Below, in pieces: positions 7,762 to 15,729 of a DNA stretch of 26,707 nt. Made by a program: the position numbers and the translations under genes. Position 1 is the stretch's first letter, and each line of letters starts with the position of its first letter. The DNA is from Candidatus Helarchaeota archaeon (GTDB lineage Archaea; Asgardarchaeota; Lokiarchaeia; Helarchaeales; HEL-GB-A). The stretch lies in contig JAEOSY010000104.1 in the NCBI GenBank assembly GCA_016840125.1, positions 1 through 26,707 on the forward strand. The letters are read 5' to 3'. The notes under the pieces were generated by a model. It was not told where the DNA came from. It did no database searches and saw only the letters and a list, made by a program, of their open reading frames with translations.

Positions 7762-7823
7762 GTTTAATCACCTTATTACTCTTACACCTTAAAGTTTAAG
7801 GATGATCTAATAAATGTAAATAT

Positions 7824-7833
7824 GATTTAAAGA
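7824..7833 (+). promoter_or_regulatory. TATA-like box for the small membrane protein at 7857
   Basis: GATTTAAAGA lies 24-33 bases before the ATG at 7857, the distance expected for a leaderless archaeal transcript. Pattern-based. Confidence 0.45.
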
Positions 7834-7856
7834 TTTAAGTAAATAGTGAATTATAG

Positions 7857-8108
7857 ATGGTAAATGAAGAAGCATTAAAAATTTGTCAGGAAATTGTCAT
7901 CATTGTGAATGGGGTATCGATAATTCTTTGGATTTTTCTGGCCATATTTCCGGGGGTTGATTCTATCAGTCTAGGAGATCCAGTCATGGGATTGCGCATC
8001 ATTTTTCTGGATCTGTGGTTTTATTGTTTTGCAATTACGTTGATAATAGGAATAATTCTTCGCTCTATGTTGAAAAGTGAGCAAAACCAAGGGAGCGCGC
8101 CACAATAA
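7857..8108 (+). CDS. Small two-helix membrane protein (83 aa)
   Basis: Two hydrophobic segments (about 12-32 and 46-67) follow a short N-terminus, and the polar tail is KSEQNQGSAPQ. No family is recognised. ATG at 7857 lacks a ribosome binding site, but a TATA-like box at the leaderless distance supports it. It lies directly before mrp in the same direction; the 115-base gap suggests separate promoters. Confidence 0.6.
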   Translation: MVNEEALKICQEIVIIVNGVSIILWIFLAIFPGVDSISLGDPVMGLRIIFLDLWFYCFAITLIIGIILRSMLKSEQNQGSAPQ

Positions 8109-8223
8109 TTCTCTAACGTTTACAAAATGAAACCAAAGAATTATCTCATTGCCAAAATCTTTTATTTTGTTTATTTATTGTATTATTTGAAAATTTGAAA
8201 TTAAATGTAAGGTGTAAAGAGAT

Positions 8224-9111
8224 ATGTCGGAAGAAGATCCAAAACAGAAAGAGGCGCGGGAAGCAAAAGAAAAGATGGAGGCACAGTTTAAAGCGCAAAT
8301 GGATGCAGAACATAAAGTTATTAGTGAAAGAACGAAACATATAAGACATGTAGTTGTGGTAATGAGTGGGAAGGGTGGCGTTGGGAAAACCACAGTAGCT
8401 ATTAATCTGGCAACGGCCTTAGCGTTAAACGGATTACGGGTAGGAGTATTAGATGCGGATATTCATGGTCCTAACACTCCAAAAATGCTCGGAATCAAGA
8501 GTTTTGTCCCTAATGTAGGTGAGAGCGGGATCCAACCAGCCCTTGGTCCTTTAAATATGAAAGTAATGTCGATGGCATTTCTAGTCCCAGACCCCGATAT
8601 GCCAATAATTTGGCGGGGACCTCTAAAGATGGGAGCAATTAAACAGTTTATTACAGATGTTAACTGGGGTGAATTAGATTATCTAGTTGTGGATTTACCT
8701 CCTGGAACTGGAGATGAACCTTTAAGCATTCTACAATTGATTCCAAACATTACGGGGGTAGTTATTGTTACGACGCCCCAGGATGTTGCGTTATTAGATG
8801 TTCGGAAGAGTATCACCATGGTTAAACAAATGCAGGTTCGTATTCTCGGGATTATTGAAAATATGAGTGGATTTGTCTGTCCAAAATGTGGTGAAAAAGT
8901 TGATATCTTTGGAAAAGGTGGCGGTCAAAAAGCTGGCACTGATTTGGGCGTCTTATTTTTAGGTTCTATTCCCATAGACGCGAATATTACCGTAGATGGG
9001 GATAAAGGACTTCCATTTATTGTTCAAAATGCAAATTCCGAAGCTGCGAGGGCCTTTACTCAGATAACTAACAATATCCGAAAGCAAACTGAACCCGGAT
9101 ATAAGGGTTAG
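8224..9111 (+). CDS. mrp: Mrp/NBP35-family P-loop ATPase, Fe-S cluster carrier
   Basis: A 295-residue ATPase of the Mrp/ApbC/NBP35 group (SIMIBI class), which binds and transfers 4Fe-4S clusters in the cytoplasm. Seen directly: the deviant Walker A GKGGVGKTT (residues 49-57), the switch region DADIHGPNTP (about 77-86), DLPPGTGDEP (157-166), and the cluster-binding pair CPKC (Cys219, Cys222) in ENMSGFVCPKCG. The N-terminal 40 residues form a charged helix and lack the extra N-terminal Cys motif of eukaryotic Nbp35. The ribosome binding site AAGGTG lies 9 nt before the ATG. The product is full length. Confidence 0.95.
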   Translation: MSEEDPKQKEAREAKEKMEAQFKAQMDAEHKVISERTKHIRHVVVVMSGKGGVGKTTVAINLATALALNGLRVGVLDADIHGPNTPKMLGIKSFVPNVGESGIQPALGPLNMKVMSMAFLVPDPDMPIIWRGPLKMGAIKQFITDVNWGELDYLVVDLPPGTGDEPLSILQLIPNITGVVIVTTPQDVALLDVRKSITMVKQMQVRILGIIENMSGFVCPKCGEKVDIFGKGGGQKAGTDLGVLFLGSIPIDANITVDGDKGLPFIVQNANSEAARAFTQITNNIRKQTEPGYKG

Positions 9112-9116
9112 CAATC

Positions 9117-9136
9117 GTTCTTTCTTTTTATTTTTG
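9117..9136 (+). terminator. T-rich putative terminator after mrp
   Basis: A pyrimidine-rich tract, TTCTTTCTTTTTATTTTTG, directly follows the mrp stop codon. No hairpin precedes it, consistent with archaeal T-tract termination. Confidence 0.45.
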
Positions 9137-9174
9137 AAGGAAAAAAAACAGATTTAAATTGGTTTTTGCCTTAT

Positions 9175-9199
9175 CTTTTTAAAAACGCTATTTAAAAAG
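9175..9199. repeat. 9-bp perfect inverted repeat in the prf1 promoter region
   Basis: CTTTTTAAA, 7 bases, then TTTAAAAAG, just before the prf1 start. Its right arm is itself TATA-like. Because the arms are almost entirely A/T, chance is a real possibility. A regulator site or a structured leader is the alternative. Confidence 0.3.
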
Positions 9200-9214
9200 T
9201 GAATTAGAAGAAAA

Positions 9215-10495
9215 ATGACAAGTGATAATATAGAAGAAGACTCATTGGAATTATATAAACTCAAGAAAACCTTGAAACAATTAGAAAAAAAGAGAGGTTA
9301 CCATACAGAATTAATTTCTTTGTATATTCCACCTGAAAAGCGAATTTCTGATGTTTCGAACTATTTAAAACAAGAGCACGGTCAGGCAAGTAATATCAAG
9401 AGTAAAACAACTCGTAAAAATGTTATGGATTGTATAACAACGATACTCCAGAGACTTAAAATTTTGAAGATGCCTGACAATGGAATAGTTTTCTTTTGTG
9501 GGGCAATTCCGCAAAGTGGTCCAGGAACCGAGCGCATTGAACTATATCCTATCGTTCCGCCGCCAGGACGCAAAATTAATACTTACAAATATCATTGTGC
9601 TTCGGAATTTTATCTCGAATATCTTCGGGATTTATTAATTGAGAAAGCGACTTTTGGCATCGTTGCAATGGACCGTAGTGGAGCAGCAATAGCAACAGTT
9701 AAGGGAAACGAAATGACCGTAATTGAGACGATGACTTCAGGCATTCAAGGGAAGCATCATAAAGGAGGGCAATCTCAGCGTAGATTCGAGAGATTAATCG
9801 AGCAACAGGCGCATGAATTTTTTGTGCGCGTGGGCGAACACATGAATAATGTTTATTTGCCCTTGCACGAAGTCGGAGAATTAGAGGGGCTTATTATTGG
9901 GGGCGCGGGTCCAACGAAAACAGTCTTTGCGCAATCAGAATTCTTCGATTATCGACTCCGAGATAAGCTGTTGCTAGTGGTGGATACTGGCTACTCGGAT
10001 ATTCAAGGTATTAGAGAAATTATAGAAAAATCAGAGGGACATTTAGAAAAGCTTCGCTATACAAAAGAAAAAAAGTTAATTCAAACTTTTCTAGGACATC
10101 TAGCACGAGATACAGGATTTGTAACCTATGGCGAAAAACATGTACGTAGCGCACTTAACCAAGCAGCAGTAGACACATTACTCATATCCGAGAACGTTGA
10201 TAGACTTAGAGCTACCATAATCTGCCCGAATTGCAAACATTCAGAGGAAAAAACACTTCATCGCCATGAAATAGATGGATTAGAACGAGAGATTGCGGAA
10301 AAATCGTGTCCTCAATGCGAAAGTTCTTTATTATCTATTGACACGGTTTCTGATATTATTGAGGAAATTGGGGAACTTGCTAAATCATCGGGGGCAAAAG
10401 TTGAAATTATCTCGCCGGATACTGAAGAGGGGGCCCAGCTGTGGAATGGATTTGGAGGCATTGCTGCAATTCTACGTTATAAAATTGAAGAATAA
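9215..10495 (+). CDS. prf1: Peptide chain release factor aRF1
   Basis: The archaeal class I release factor, homologous to eukaryotic eRF1, recognises stop codons in the ribosomal A site and triggers peptidyl-tRNA hydrolysis. The product has 426 residues, close to the usual 410-420. The codon-recognition motif NIKS is at residues 60-63 (GQASNIKSKTTRKNV). The catalytic GGQ is at 184-186 in GKHHKGGQSQRRFERL. The C-terminal domain carries a zinc-binding minidomain with CPNC (Cys337, Cys340) and CPQC (Cys365, Cys368). ATG at 9215; the upstream gap holds TATA-like boxes (GATTTAAATTGG around 9150-9161). Confidence 0.97.
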   Translation: MTSDNIEEDSLELYKLKKTLKQLEKKRGYHTELISLYIPPEKRISDVSNYLKQEHGQASNIKSKTTRKNVMDCITTILQRLKILKMPDNGIVFFCGAIPQSGPGTERIELYPIVPPPGRKINTYKYHCASEFYLEYLRDLLIEKATFGIVAMDRSGAAIATVKGNEMTVIETMTSGIQGKHHKGGQSQRRFERLIEQQAHEFFVRVGEHMNNVYLPLHEVGELEGLIIGGAGPTKTVFAQSEFFDYRLRDKLLLVVDTGYSDIQGIREIIEKSEGHLEKLRYTKEKKLIQTFLGHLARDTGFVTYGEKHVRSALNQAAVDTLLISENVDRLRATIICPNCKHSEEKTLHRHEIDGLEREIAEKSCPQCESSLLSIDTVSDIIEEIGELAKSSGAKVEIISPDTEEGAQLWNGFGGIAAILRYKIEE

Positions 10496-10555
10496 GAACA
10501 TTAAATTTGTAAATTTGATGTTTAATGAAAATTAATCCTAACCATAATTCATATA

Positions 10556-11086
10556 TTAGGTCTTTTTACCACATTTTGAGCAAAACTCAGTCCCAGATTT
10601 AATTAATTCACCACAGTATGTGCAGAATTCATCCACACGTTGAGTCTTTGTGCCACAATACTCGCAGTAGAGTGAATTCTGAGAGAAAATTTTTCCACAT
10701 TTTGGACATATATGCTCTTCCGGCTTGACTGTGGCATCCGTTATATATCCATCGAGTAAATGGTCTGGAACTACCTCAGGTTTCATGGTTCTGATTTCCC
10801 GGGCAATTTGACGCCCTTTTGGAGTAAGTCGAAGTTTGTTATGCTCAATAATTTCAACAAGGTTAGCTTTTTCTAGCTGATATATAGCAGTATTAACATC
10901 ATCTGGGGTGATAATTCCGCGTTCCGCAATTTTCCAAAACGCAAGGTTTTTAACGACAGTTTTGCTTTTATGCCATCCAAATGTTGTCGTTTCACCTGAA
11001 CCCTTTTTCTCTTCCACTTCCTTCTGTCGTTTAAGAATGCTGATTTTGATTATTTTATATTTATTTGAGGGAGTTTCTTCGGTCAA
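10556..11086 (-). CDS. Winged-helix protein with double zinc ribbon
   Basis: A 176-residue protein. The middle part (about residues 45-105) reads as a winged helix: NLAFWKIAERGIITPDDVNTAI, then LEKANLVEI and KLRLTPKGRQIAREI. The C-terminus has four CxxC pairs (Cys127/130, 141/144, 155/158, 169/172), making two zinc ribbons of the kind often found in archaeal regulatory or adaptor proteins. A DNA-binding or transcription-related role is inferred. The only start before the conserved part is TTG at 11086, as an in-frame TGA lies two codons upstream; an AAAGGA sequence lies about 10 nt before it. It is convergent with prf1 and divergent from the FAD oxidoreductase. Confidence 0.72.
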   Translation of the reverse strand: MTEETPSNKYKIIKISILKRQKEVEEKKGSGETTTFGWHKSKTVVKNLAFWKIAERGIITPDDVNTAIYQLEKANLVEIIEHNKLRLTPKGRQIAREIRTMKPEVVPDHLLDGYITDATVKPEEHICPKCGKIFSQNSLYCEYCGTKTQRVDEFCTYCGELIKSGTEFCSKCGKKT

Positions 11087-11172
11087 AAATCATCAAATCC
11101 TTTACAATAATAAAAACCTTTAATTCTTATGTTTGAAAAATATCTATATTATAAAATTATTGAGGTATTTTG

Positions 11173-12522
11173 ATGACTGAAGAGTTTGACTGTATAATAG
11201 TGGGCGCAGGGATTGGCGGTTTGCTGACGGGAGCAGCGTTATCCCAAGGATTAGGGCTAAAAACATTAATATTGGAGAAAACTAGCGTTATAGGTGGAAG
11301 GTCAGGGGTCATAGAGAAAGAAGGATTCTTGGTCGATAGTGGTCTTCATGTGATAAGGTATTGTAAAAAGAGTCCAACAGCAAAAATTTTTAAAAAGCTT
11401 CTCGGAAAAAAAGAGAAACTGGAATTAATCGAATTAGGCGATGCGAAGCTTTACTCTGGTGGGGAGTGGTATGATTATCCGCTTTCGGCGGCAGCAATCG
11501 AAACTACGACATTCTTCAATGAGGAAGAGCGGGGACAATTTAAGAAAATTCTAGGAGAAGAAATAATAGGTGTCAAAGTGGATGAATTATTTGACAAGAA
11601 CGTCAAAGACTGGATAGATGAAAAGGAAAAGAAATATGGAATCAAACCAGGACCTGCTAGAATTTTTTTAGAGGCTTTATCAAAGTTAATGCTAGTATCC
11701 TATGGAAATTTAGATAAATTATCGGTGGGAGAACTAATAGCAGGAGTTCAGTTGGGTTTAAAAGCGGGGAAGGGATCATGTTACCCAGCAGGTGGTTGGA
11801 AGCCTTTAATCGAAAATTTAGCTGAGAAAATTGAATCGAATGGTGAAATTAGGAAGAATTCGAAAGTAGATGAAGTTATCGTAGAAGATAAAAAAGTGGT
11901 CGGGGTGCAAGCTGGTGATAAAACAATTAAATCTAAAATAGTGGTTGTAGACATACCCGCACAGGAGATTTTTAATGTTCTCGATGAAGAGCTTTTTTCA
12001 AAGGATTTCGTTGAGAATTGTAAGAACCTCATTCCAACCGCAGGAGTTTCGATTGATGTGGGATTGAAGGAAAAGGTCTCAGAATTAAACGGTATGATTT
12101 TATCCGCGGATCCATTCACAATGTCGAATTTCGTCTCTAACATTGATCCAACAGTCGCACCTGAGGGCAAACAGTTATATACGATTTTTCAACCGACGCC
12201 GGTAGATATAATCAGTGATAAAGAAAAGTCGGATGAAATTGTTAAAATTATCGAAAAATTATTAGATGAGATGTTTCCAGGGTTTTCTGAGAAAGTGTTA
12301 TGGAGAAGAGTAGTTAAATGGCGCATGGTAGATGGAGCGATTCCTTTCGTAACACAACACAGATACAAGCGTCCTGGCGTTAAAAGTGCTGAAATAGAAG
12401 GATTATATTTCACAGGGGATACTTATAATGGCCCCGGTACCGGCGGCGAAATTGCGCATGCTTCTGCGGAGATCTGTATAAAAACAATTATGAAAGACTT
12501 AAATTTAGCAATTATAAAATAA
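11173..12522 (+). CDS. FAD-dependent oxidoreductase, phytoene desaturase-like (CrtI/protoporphyrinogen oxidase group)
   Basis: A 449-residue flavoprotein. The N-terminal dinucleotide-binding motif GAGIGG (residues 11-16) is followed by LILEKTSVIGGRSG, the second FAD contact typical of CrtI-like amine-oxidase-group enzymes. The C-terminal FAD motif is GLYFTGDTYNGPGTGGEIAHAS. These enzymes desaturate, isomerise or reduce isoprenoid chains or related substrates. No carotenoid, quinone or lipid gene is adjacent to decide which. ATG at 11173 is preferred, with GAGGT 6 nt upstream; a TTG one codon earlier is too close to that site. A T-rich tract follows the stop. Confidence 0.85.
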   Translation: MTEEFDCIIVGAGIGGLLTGAALSQGLGLKTLILEKTSVIGGRSGVIEKEGFLVDSGLHVIRYCKKSPTAKIFKKLLGKKEKLELIELGDAKLYSGGEWYDYPLSAAAIETTTFFNEEERGQFKKILGEEIIGVKVDELFDKNVKDWIDEKEKKYGIKPGPARIFLEALSKLMLVSYGNLDKLSVGELIAGVQLGLKAGKGSCYPAGGWKPLIENLAEKIESNGEIRKNSKVDEVIVEDKKVVGVQAGDKTIKSKIVVVDIPAQEIFNVLDEELFSKDFVENCKNLIPTAGVSIDVGLKEKVSELNGMILSADPFTMSNFVSNIDPTVAPEGKQLYTIFQPTPVDIISDKEKSDEIVKIIEKLLDEMFPGFSEKVLWRRVVKWRMVDGAIPFVTQHRYKRPGVKSAEIEGLYFTGDTYNGPGTGGEIAHASAEICIKTIMKDLNLAIIK

Positions 12523-12533
12523 AATCAAATCTA

Positions 12534-12556
12534 AATTTTCTTTTTTTTGTTTTTAG
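12534..12556 (+). terminator. T-rich putative terminator after the FAD oxidoreductase
   Basis: AATTTTCTTTTTTTTGTTTT begins about 10 bases after the stop codon at 12522. Pattern-based; no stem. Confidence 0.45.
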
Positions 12557-12586
12557 TAAAATTTTTTGGAGTGAATCCATACGAAA

Positions 12587-13471
12587 TTGCGAGTTGGGCC
12601 CGCAGGTCATCCAACAACGAAACTAGCAGAACTAATTGAATTGATTGATCTTTGTCAGGTTAAAAGATTTAGCGCCTTGGAACTTGAATTACTTAGAATA
12701 ACTTCAGCAGAATATCCTTCTTCAGAAACTATGAAACAACTCGTAGGTTACGCTGATAAAAAAGGTATAATGTTGTCGATTCACGGGTCGTTTTACATAA
12801 ATCTTGCGGCAATTGAAAAAAATAAGATTGAACTCGCTAGAGAATATTTGAAACAAGCGGTTCGACTGGCTGAAGCGGCTTCAGTTAATATAATCTTTCA
12901 TCCCGGATATTTTCAGGATTTATCTCATGAGAACGCAATTAGCAAAGCTGTACAATTGTTGAATAGCATAGAAATATCGGATCCATCCAGGATTTTTCTT
13001 GAAACCCCAGGAAAGTCGAATTCGATCGGGGATTTATCAGAAATGTTAGAAATTGCCACACAAACTGGAGTTCAAATTGGTATTGATTGGGCTCACAATT
13101 TTGCACGATCACAGGGAGAATTTTGGGAAAAACATGGGAGAATGAGTGGGAAGGGTTGGGAAAAATCAGATGTTTTGAATGTTTTATCAACAATTGAAAA
13201 TACGATCTCCCAAAATTATTTTCATATGCATATCAGTGGAATAGAATTCACGAAAAAGGGGGAAAAAAAGCATCTCCCATTTTATCAATCTGATTTTCCC
13301 ATTGAAATTGTTACTCAAGCTCTTCGAGAAGTTGATTATTCAGGAACCCTTATTTGTGAGTCCCCTAGACGATGGGATGGAGATACGGAATTGATAATCC
13401 AATTGCTTCAAGGTGAGAAAGTACAATTAGTAAGAAAGAAAAGAATCACACTTAATGATTTTTTCAAATAA
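12587..13471 (+). CDS. nfo: Endonuclease IV (AP endonuclease, TIM barrel)
   Basis: A DNA-repair enzyme that cuts 5' to abasic sites with a trinuclear metal centre. The 294-residue product has the family blocks in order: GPAGHP near the start, SIHGSFY (His66), IIFHPGYF (His105), FLETPGKSNSIGDL (Glu139), IGIDWAHNFA (Asp167, His170), HMHISGIEF (His215), GEKKHLPF (His229) and LICESPRRW (Glu258). These match the known metal ligands, except that the Asp of the bacterial DRH motif is Lys in GEKKH. The start is TTG at 12587, as archaeal homologues begin right at this GPAG block. GGAGTGA lies about 15 nt upstream, rather far, so initiation may be weak. A related sugar isomerase is less likely, given the ligand set. 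Confidence 0.87.
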   Translation: MRVGPAGHPTTKLAELIELIDLCQVKRFSALELELLRITSAEYPSSETMKQLVGYADKKGIMLSIHGSFYINLAAIEKNKIELAREYLKQAVRLAEAASVNIIFHPGYFQDLSHENAISKAVQLLNSIEISDPSRIFLETPGKSNSIGDLSEMLEIATQTGVQIGIDWAHNFARSQGEFWEKHGRMSGKGWEKSDVLNVLSTIENTISQNYFHMHISGIEFTKKGEKKHLPFYQSDFPIEIVTQALREVDYSGTLICESPRRWDGDTELIIQLLQGEKVQLVRKKRITLNDFFK

Positions 13472-13535
13472 ATGTCATAAATTTTATAATTCGGAATTCA
13501 ATTAAGTATCAAAAGCAATTAGTGGAGCCTTAAAA

Positions 13536-14920
13536 ATGTCAATCAATCCTCAAGATAAAGAAGTCTTATCAGCAGCGCGTGAAAAATTACTGGAAGAAGT
13601 GGACTCTTTTCTGAGTGGACAAAAATACATCGCTGCGGTGCTTACTTTAGAGGATATTATCGGAATATCAAATAAAATAGGAGATCTTGAGGGAGTTAAT
13701 GAGCATTACCAAAAGATCGCTGAATCTATAGAAAGATTCAGATCTATTGATGATGATATAGAAATTCTTGGGTCAGATGAGAGTTTAAAAGATATGATTA
13801 AGCAGGAACGCAGCACAGCAATTACTGCTGCGCAGCAAGCTGCAAAGGACCAAAGAATTAGGGAAGCAATTCAGTCATATGAAAGAGCTATTGAATTTTC
13901 ATTAAAATTGAGTGATAAAAAGAATATTTGGAAGTTATCTAAGATCGTTTCCTTGTTAAAAAATAAGCTTCCAAGTCGAGAATTAGTACCCCCAAGCCCT
14001 TCTACTGGATCTCAAGTACAGACCTTACAAAAAGAGCGTGCATCCACGCTATCAACGCCCCAGCTAACAACATCTACCCCTGATATAGTTGCCCCTGTAG
14101 TGCAACCCACACCACCTGCGCCCCCACCTATAGCTCCCGTACCTCAAATAACGCCTCCGATACCGCAACCCACACCACCTGCGCCCCCACCTATAGCTCC
14201 CGTACCTCAAATAACGCCTCCGATACCGCAACCGATATCACCCGTACCCCAACCCTCAATTCCAATCCCCTCAATTCAAACAAGCCAATCCACTCCCACA
14301 AAACCTATATCCACGGTTGAGGAAGCAGCTTCAATTCTCGGTGCGCAAGCAACAGAAGAAGAATCAGACGATTCATTTTTGGATAATATTGTTGATGATT
14401 TACAAAAACAGCCGCAGATCGAGCCTCATCCCACATCCGGACTACCTGTAGAAAAAAAAGTTCCATTTATTCCAAAAATAACGGAACCAGAGCCGCCTGT
14501 AGCCCCTTCAGGACAGGCCATTCCTTTCGCGCAAGCACCTGTCGAGCAGCAGGGAATGACTACGGGAACAAAAGAATTAATCATTAATGAAGTTGATGAC
14601 AAGAAAATCAGAAAGAAAATGATGCTTGCAGAAAAGGTGGCTCTGAAGAAACTTCAAGATGCAGAAAAGCAGTTCGAAAAGGTAGCTAAAAAGACGAGAA
14701 GCAGAAAGAAAAAGAATTAAAGAAACAGCTTGAAGAAGAGAAAAAATTACGGGAAAAGGAAGAGAAAACTAAGAAAAAAGAGAAAGAGAAAAAGAAAGAA
14801 AAGAAGAAGTCAGATAAAGAAGCAAAAAAGGATGGAAAACTTAAATCTAAATATCAAGGGGCATTACCTTCGGATGTTCTTTCAGAAATTAAAGCCCGTC
14901 AGAGCGAAGATGACTCTTAA
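13536..14920 (+). CDS. TPR-like / proline-rich / lysine-rich protein interrupted by a -1 frameshift
   Basis: The annotated frame runs from the ATG at 13536 to TAA at 14718-14720 (394 residues), but the protein clearly continues in another frame. Residues 1-150 are helical with TPR-like pairs (LTLEDIIGISNKIGDLEGV; AIQSYERAIEF). Residues about 155-260 are Pro/Thr/Gln-rich and include a perfect 21-residue duplication. The rest is acidic, then strongly basic. At GCTAAAAAG (14685-14693) a one-base shift joins the first frame to KDEKQKEKELKKQLEEEKK and on through a Lys/Glu coiled coil to KYQGALPSDVLSEIKARQSE and TAA at 14918-14920. Joined, the product would have about 461 residues. A lost A in the A5 run, a sequencing indel, or programmed slippage on AAAAAG are all possible. 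A scaffold or adaptor role is inferred. Confidence 0.7.
14102..14227 (+). repeat. Perfect tandem duplication, 2 x 63 bp, in the proline-rich region
   Basis: Copies 14102-14164 and 14165-14227 are identical base for base, and six bases of a third copy follow. Each encodes the 21-residue unit QPTPPAPPPIAPVPQITPPIP. Absolute identity, including third codon positions, points to a recent duplication. Confidence 0.92.
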
Positions 14921-14965
14921 TACATTATTGAATATAGAAACAAGCAACAAATGAGCCTTTCAAAG

Positions 14966-14977
14966 GATTTAAATAAT
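14966..14977 (+). promoter_or_regulatory. TATA-like box upstream of the Cys-rich protein gene
   Basis: GGATTTAAATAA lies about 40 bases before the ATG at 15014. It fits an archaeal TATA box giving a leader of 10-15 bases. Pattern-based. Confidence 0.4.
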
Positions 14978-15013
14978 TATTTTCTTTTGTTACTAAAAAA
15001 TTAGGTTTCATAA

Positions 15014-15481
15014 ATGATTGATGAAGCAAGGACCAGAAATCTGCCGGGGTGGAAATTTGCGCCAGTTCCGATTTGTTTTGGGGGAGATGTTCGGGCTTTG
15101 GCTTTTTGTTGCCATCCAGGTTATAGTTTAACGCATTCTCCGATATGTGGGAGGAAGAAAATATTAGAGAAAATAGGACTGTCAGAGGAGGAATACGTAA
15201 AGGTAAAGGATTCTTTTTCAAAACGTTTTGACTGGGATGATCCAAGACCTTGCTTTAAGTCTTTATCCTATTGCTGTATGCGGCGAGATGGTTGTCCGCA
15301 TACACGGGATTTTGTTCTTTATGAGAAATATGGAGAAGGAGAATCGACCCCCTGGGAAAAAATTCAAAAAGAATATTTCTCGAGAAAACGACTTCTATGT
15401 TTAGAACTATTAAAAACCGCAACGAATAAAAAATTAGTTGAACCCTATTTAGAATTCGAGGCAAATAATGGAGACGATTAA
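15014..15481 (+). CDS. Cys-rich protein resembling methanogenesis marker protein 9
   Basis: A 155-residue soluble protein with a dense conserved-looking cysteine pattern: PICFGGDVRALAFCCHPG (Cys21, 32, 33), Cys45, PRPCFKSLSYCCMRRDGCP (Cys80, 87, 88, 94). From memory this matches the methanogenesis marker 9 domain family, whose members share an R-A-L-x-F-C-C block followed by SYCC and a CP motif. That family also occurs outside methanogens, and its function is not established. Metal or Fe-S binding is likely from the Cys pattern but is inference. ATG at 15014 with AGGT 8 nt upstream. It stands alone, convergent with the minus-strand block that follows. Confidence 0.62.
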   Translation: MIDEARTRNLPGWKFAPVPICFGGDVRALAFCCHPGYSLTHSPICGRKKILEKIGLSEEEYVKVKDSFSKRFDWDDPRPCFKSLSYCCMRRDGCPHTRDFVLYEKYGEGESTPWEKIQKEYFSRKRLLCLELLKTATNKKLVEPYLEFEANNGDD

Positions 15482-15495
15482 AACTAAATTGTCTT

Positions 15496-15708
15496 TTATT
15501 CAGATTTATTTGTAATAATTTCGGGTTTTTCAACATCGCAGAGACTTAATTCTGAGTCTAAATAAGCAATAAAGGCGTGATTATCTTCTTGAATTTGATG
15601 AATGAAAATACAGGGCACGGGAAATTGTCGCCCCTCAACTACTTTTTTAGAGAGATGGAATTCGACAGCTTCTTTACAGATGGGGCATTTTACGATTTTT
15701 ATAACCAT
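15496..15708 (-). CDS. Small CxxC protein paired with the GTPase gene (70 aa)
   Basis: The product starts MVIKIVKCPICKEAVEFHLS, giving one CPIC knuckle (Cys8, Cys11), and continues as an apparent beta-rich domain (FPVPCIFIHQI, HAFIAYLDSEL). Cys33 and Cys57 could complete a metal site, but the spacing is not canonical. ATG at 15708 with AAGGA 7 nt upstream. It starts 21 bases after the stop of the small GTPase and is almost certainly co-transcribed with it, suggesting a GTPase partner or regulator. I cannot name the family. Confidence 0.68.
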   Translation of the reverse strand: MVIKIVKCPICKEAVEFHLSKKVVEGRQFPVPCIFIHQIQEDNHAFIAYLDSELSLCDVEKPEIITNKSE

Positions 15709-15729
15709 GAGATTTCCTTCTAGGAGAGT

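Noticed and set aside
11781..12413. Minus-strand frames of 129 and 74 codons inside the FAD oxidoreductase
   Set aside because: Antisense to a gene with clear FAD motifs; Ser/Thr/Phe-rich composition is typical of a shadow frame.
14730..14954. Arg/Lys-rich 74-codon plus-strand frame
   Set aside because: The same DNA in the neighbouring frame gives the natural Lys/Glu coiled coil and C-terminus of the frameshifted upstream gene.
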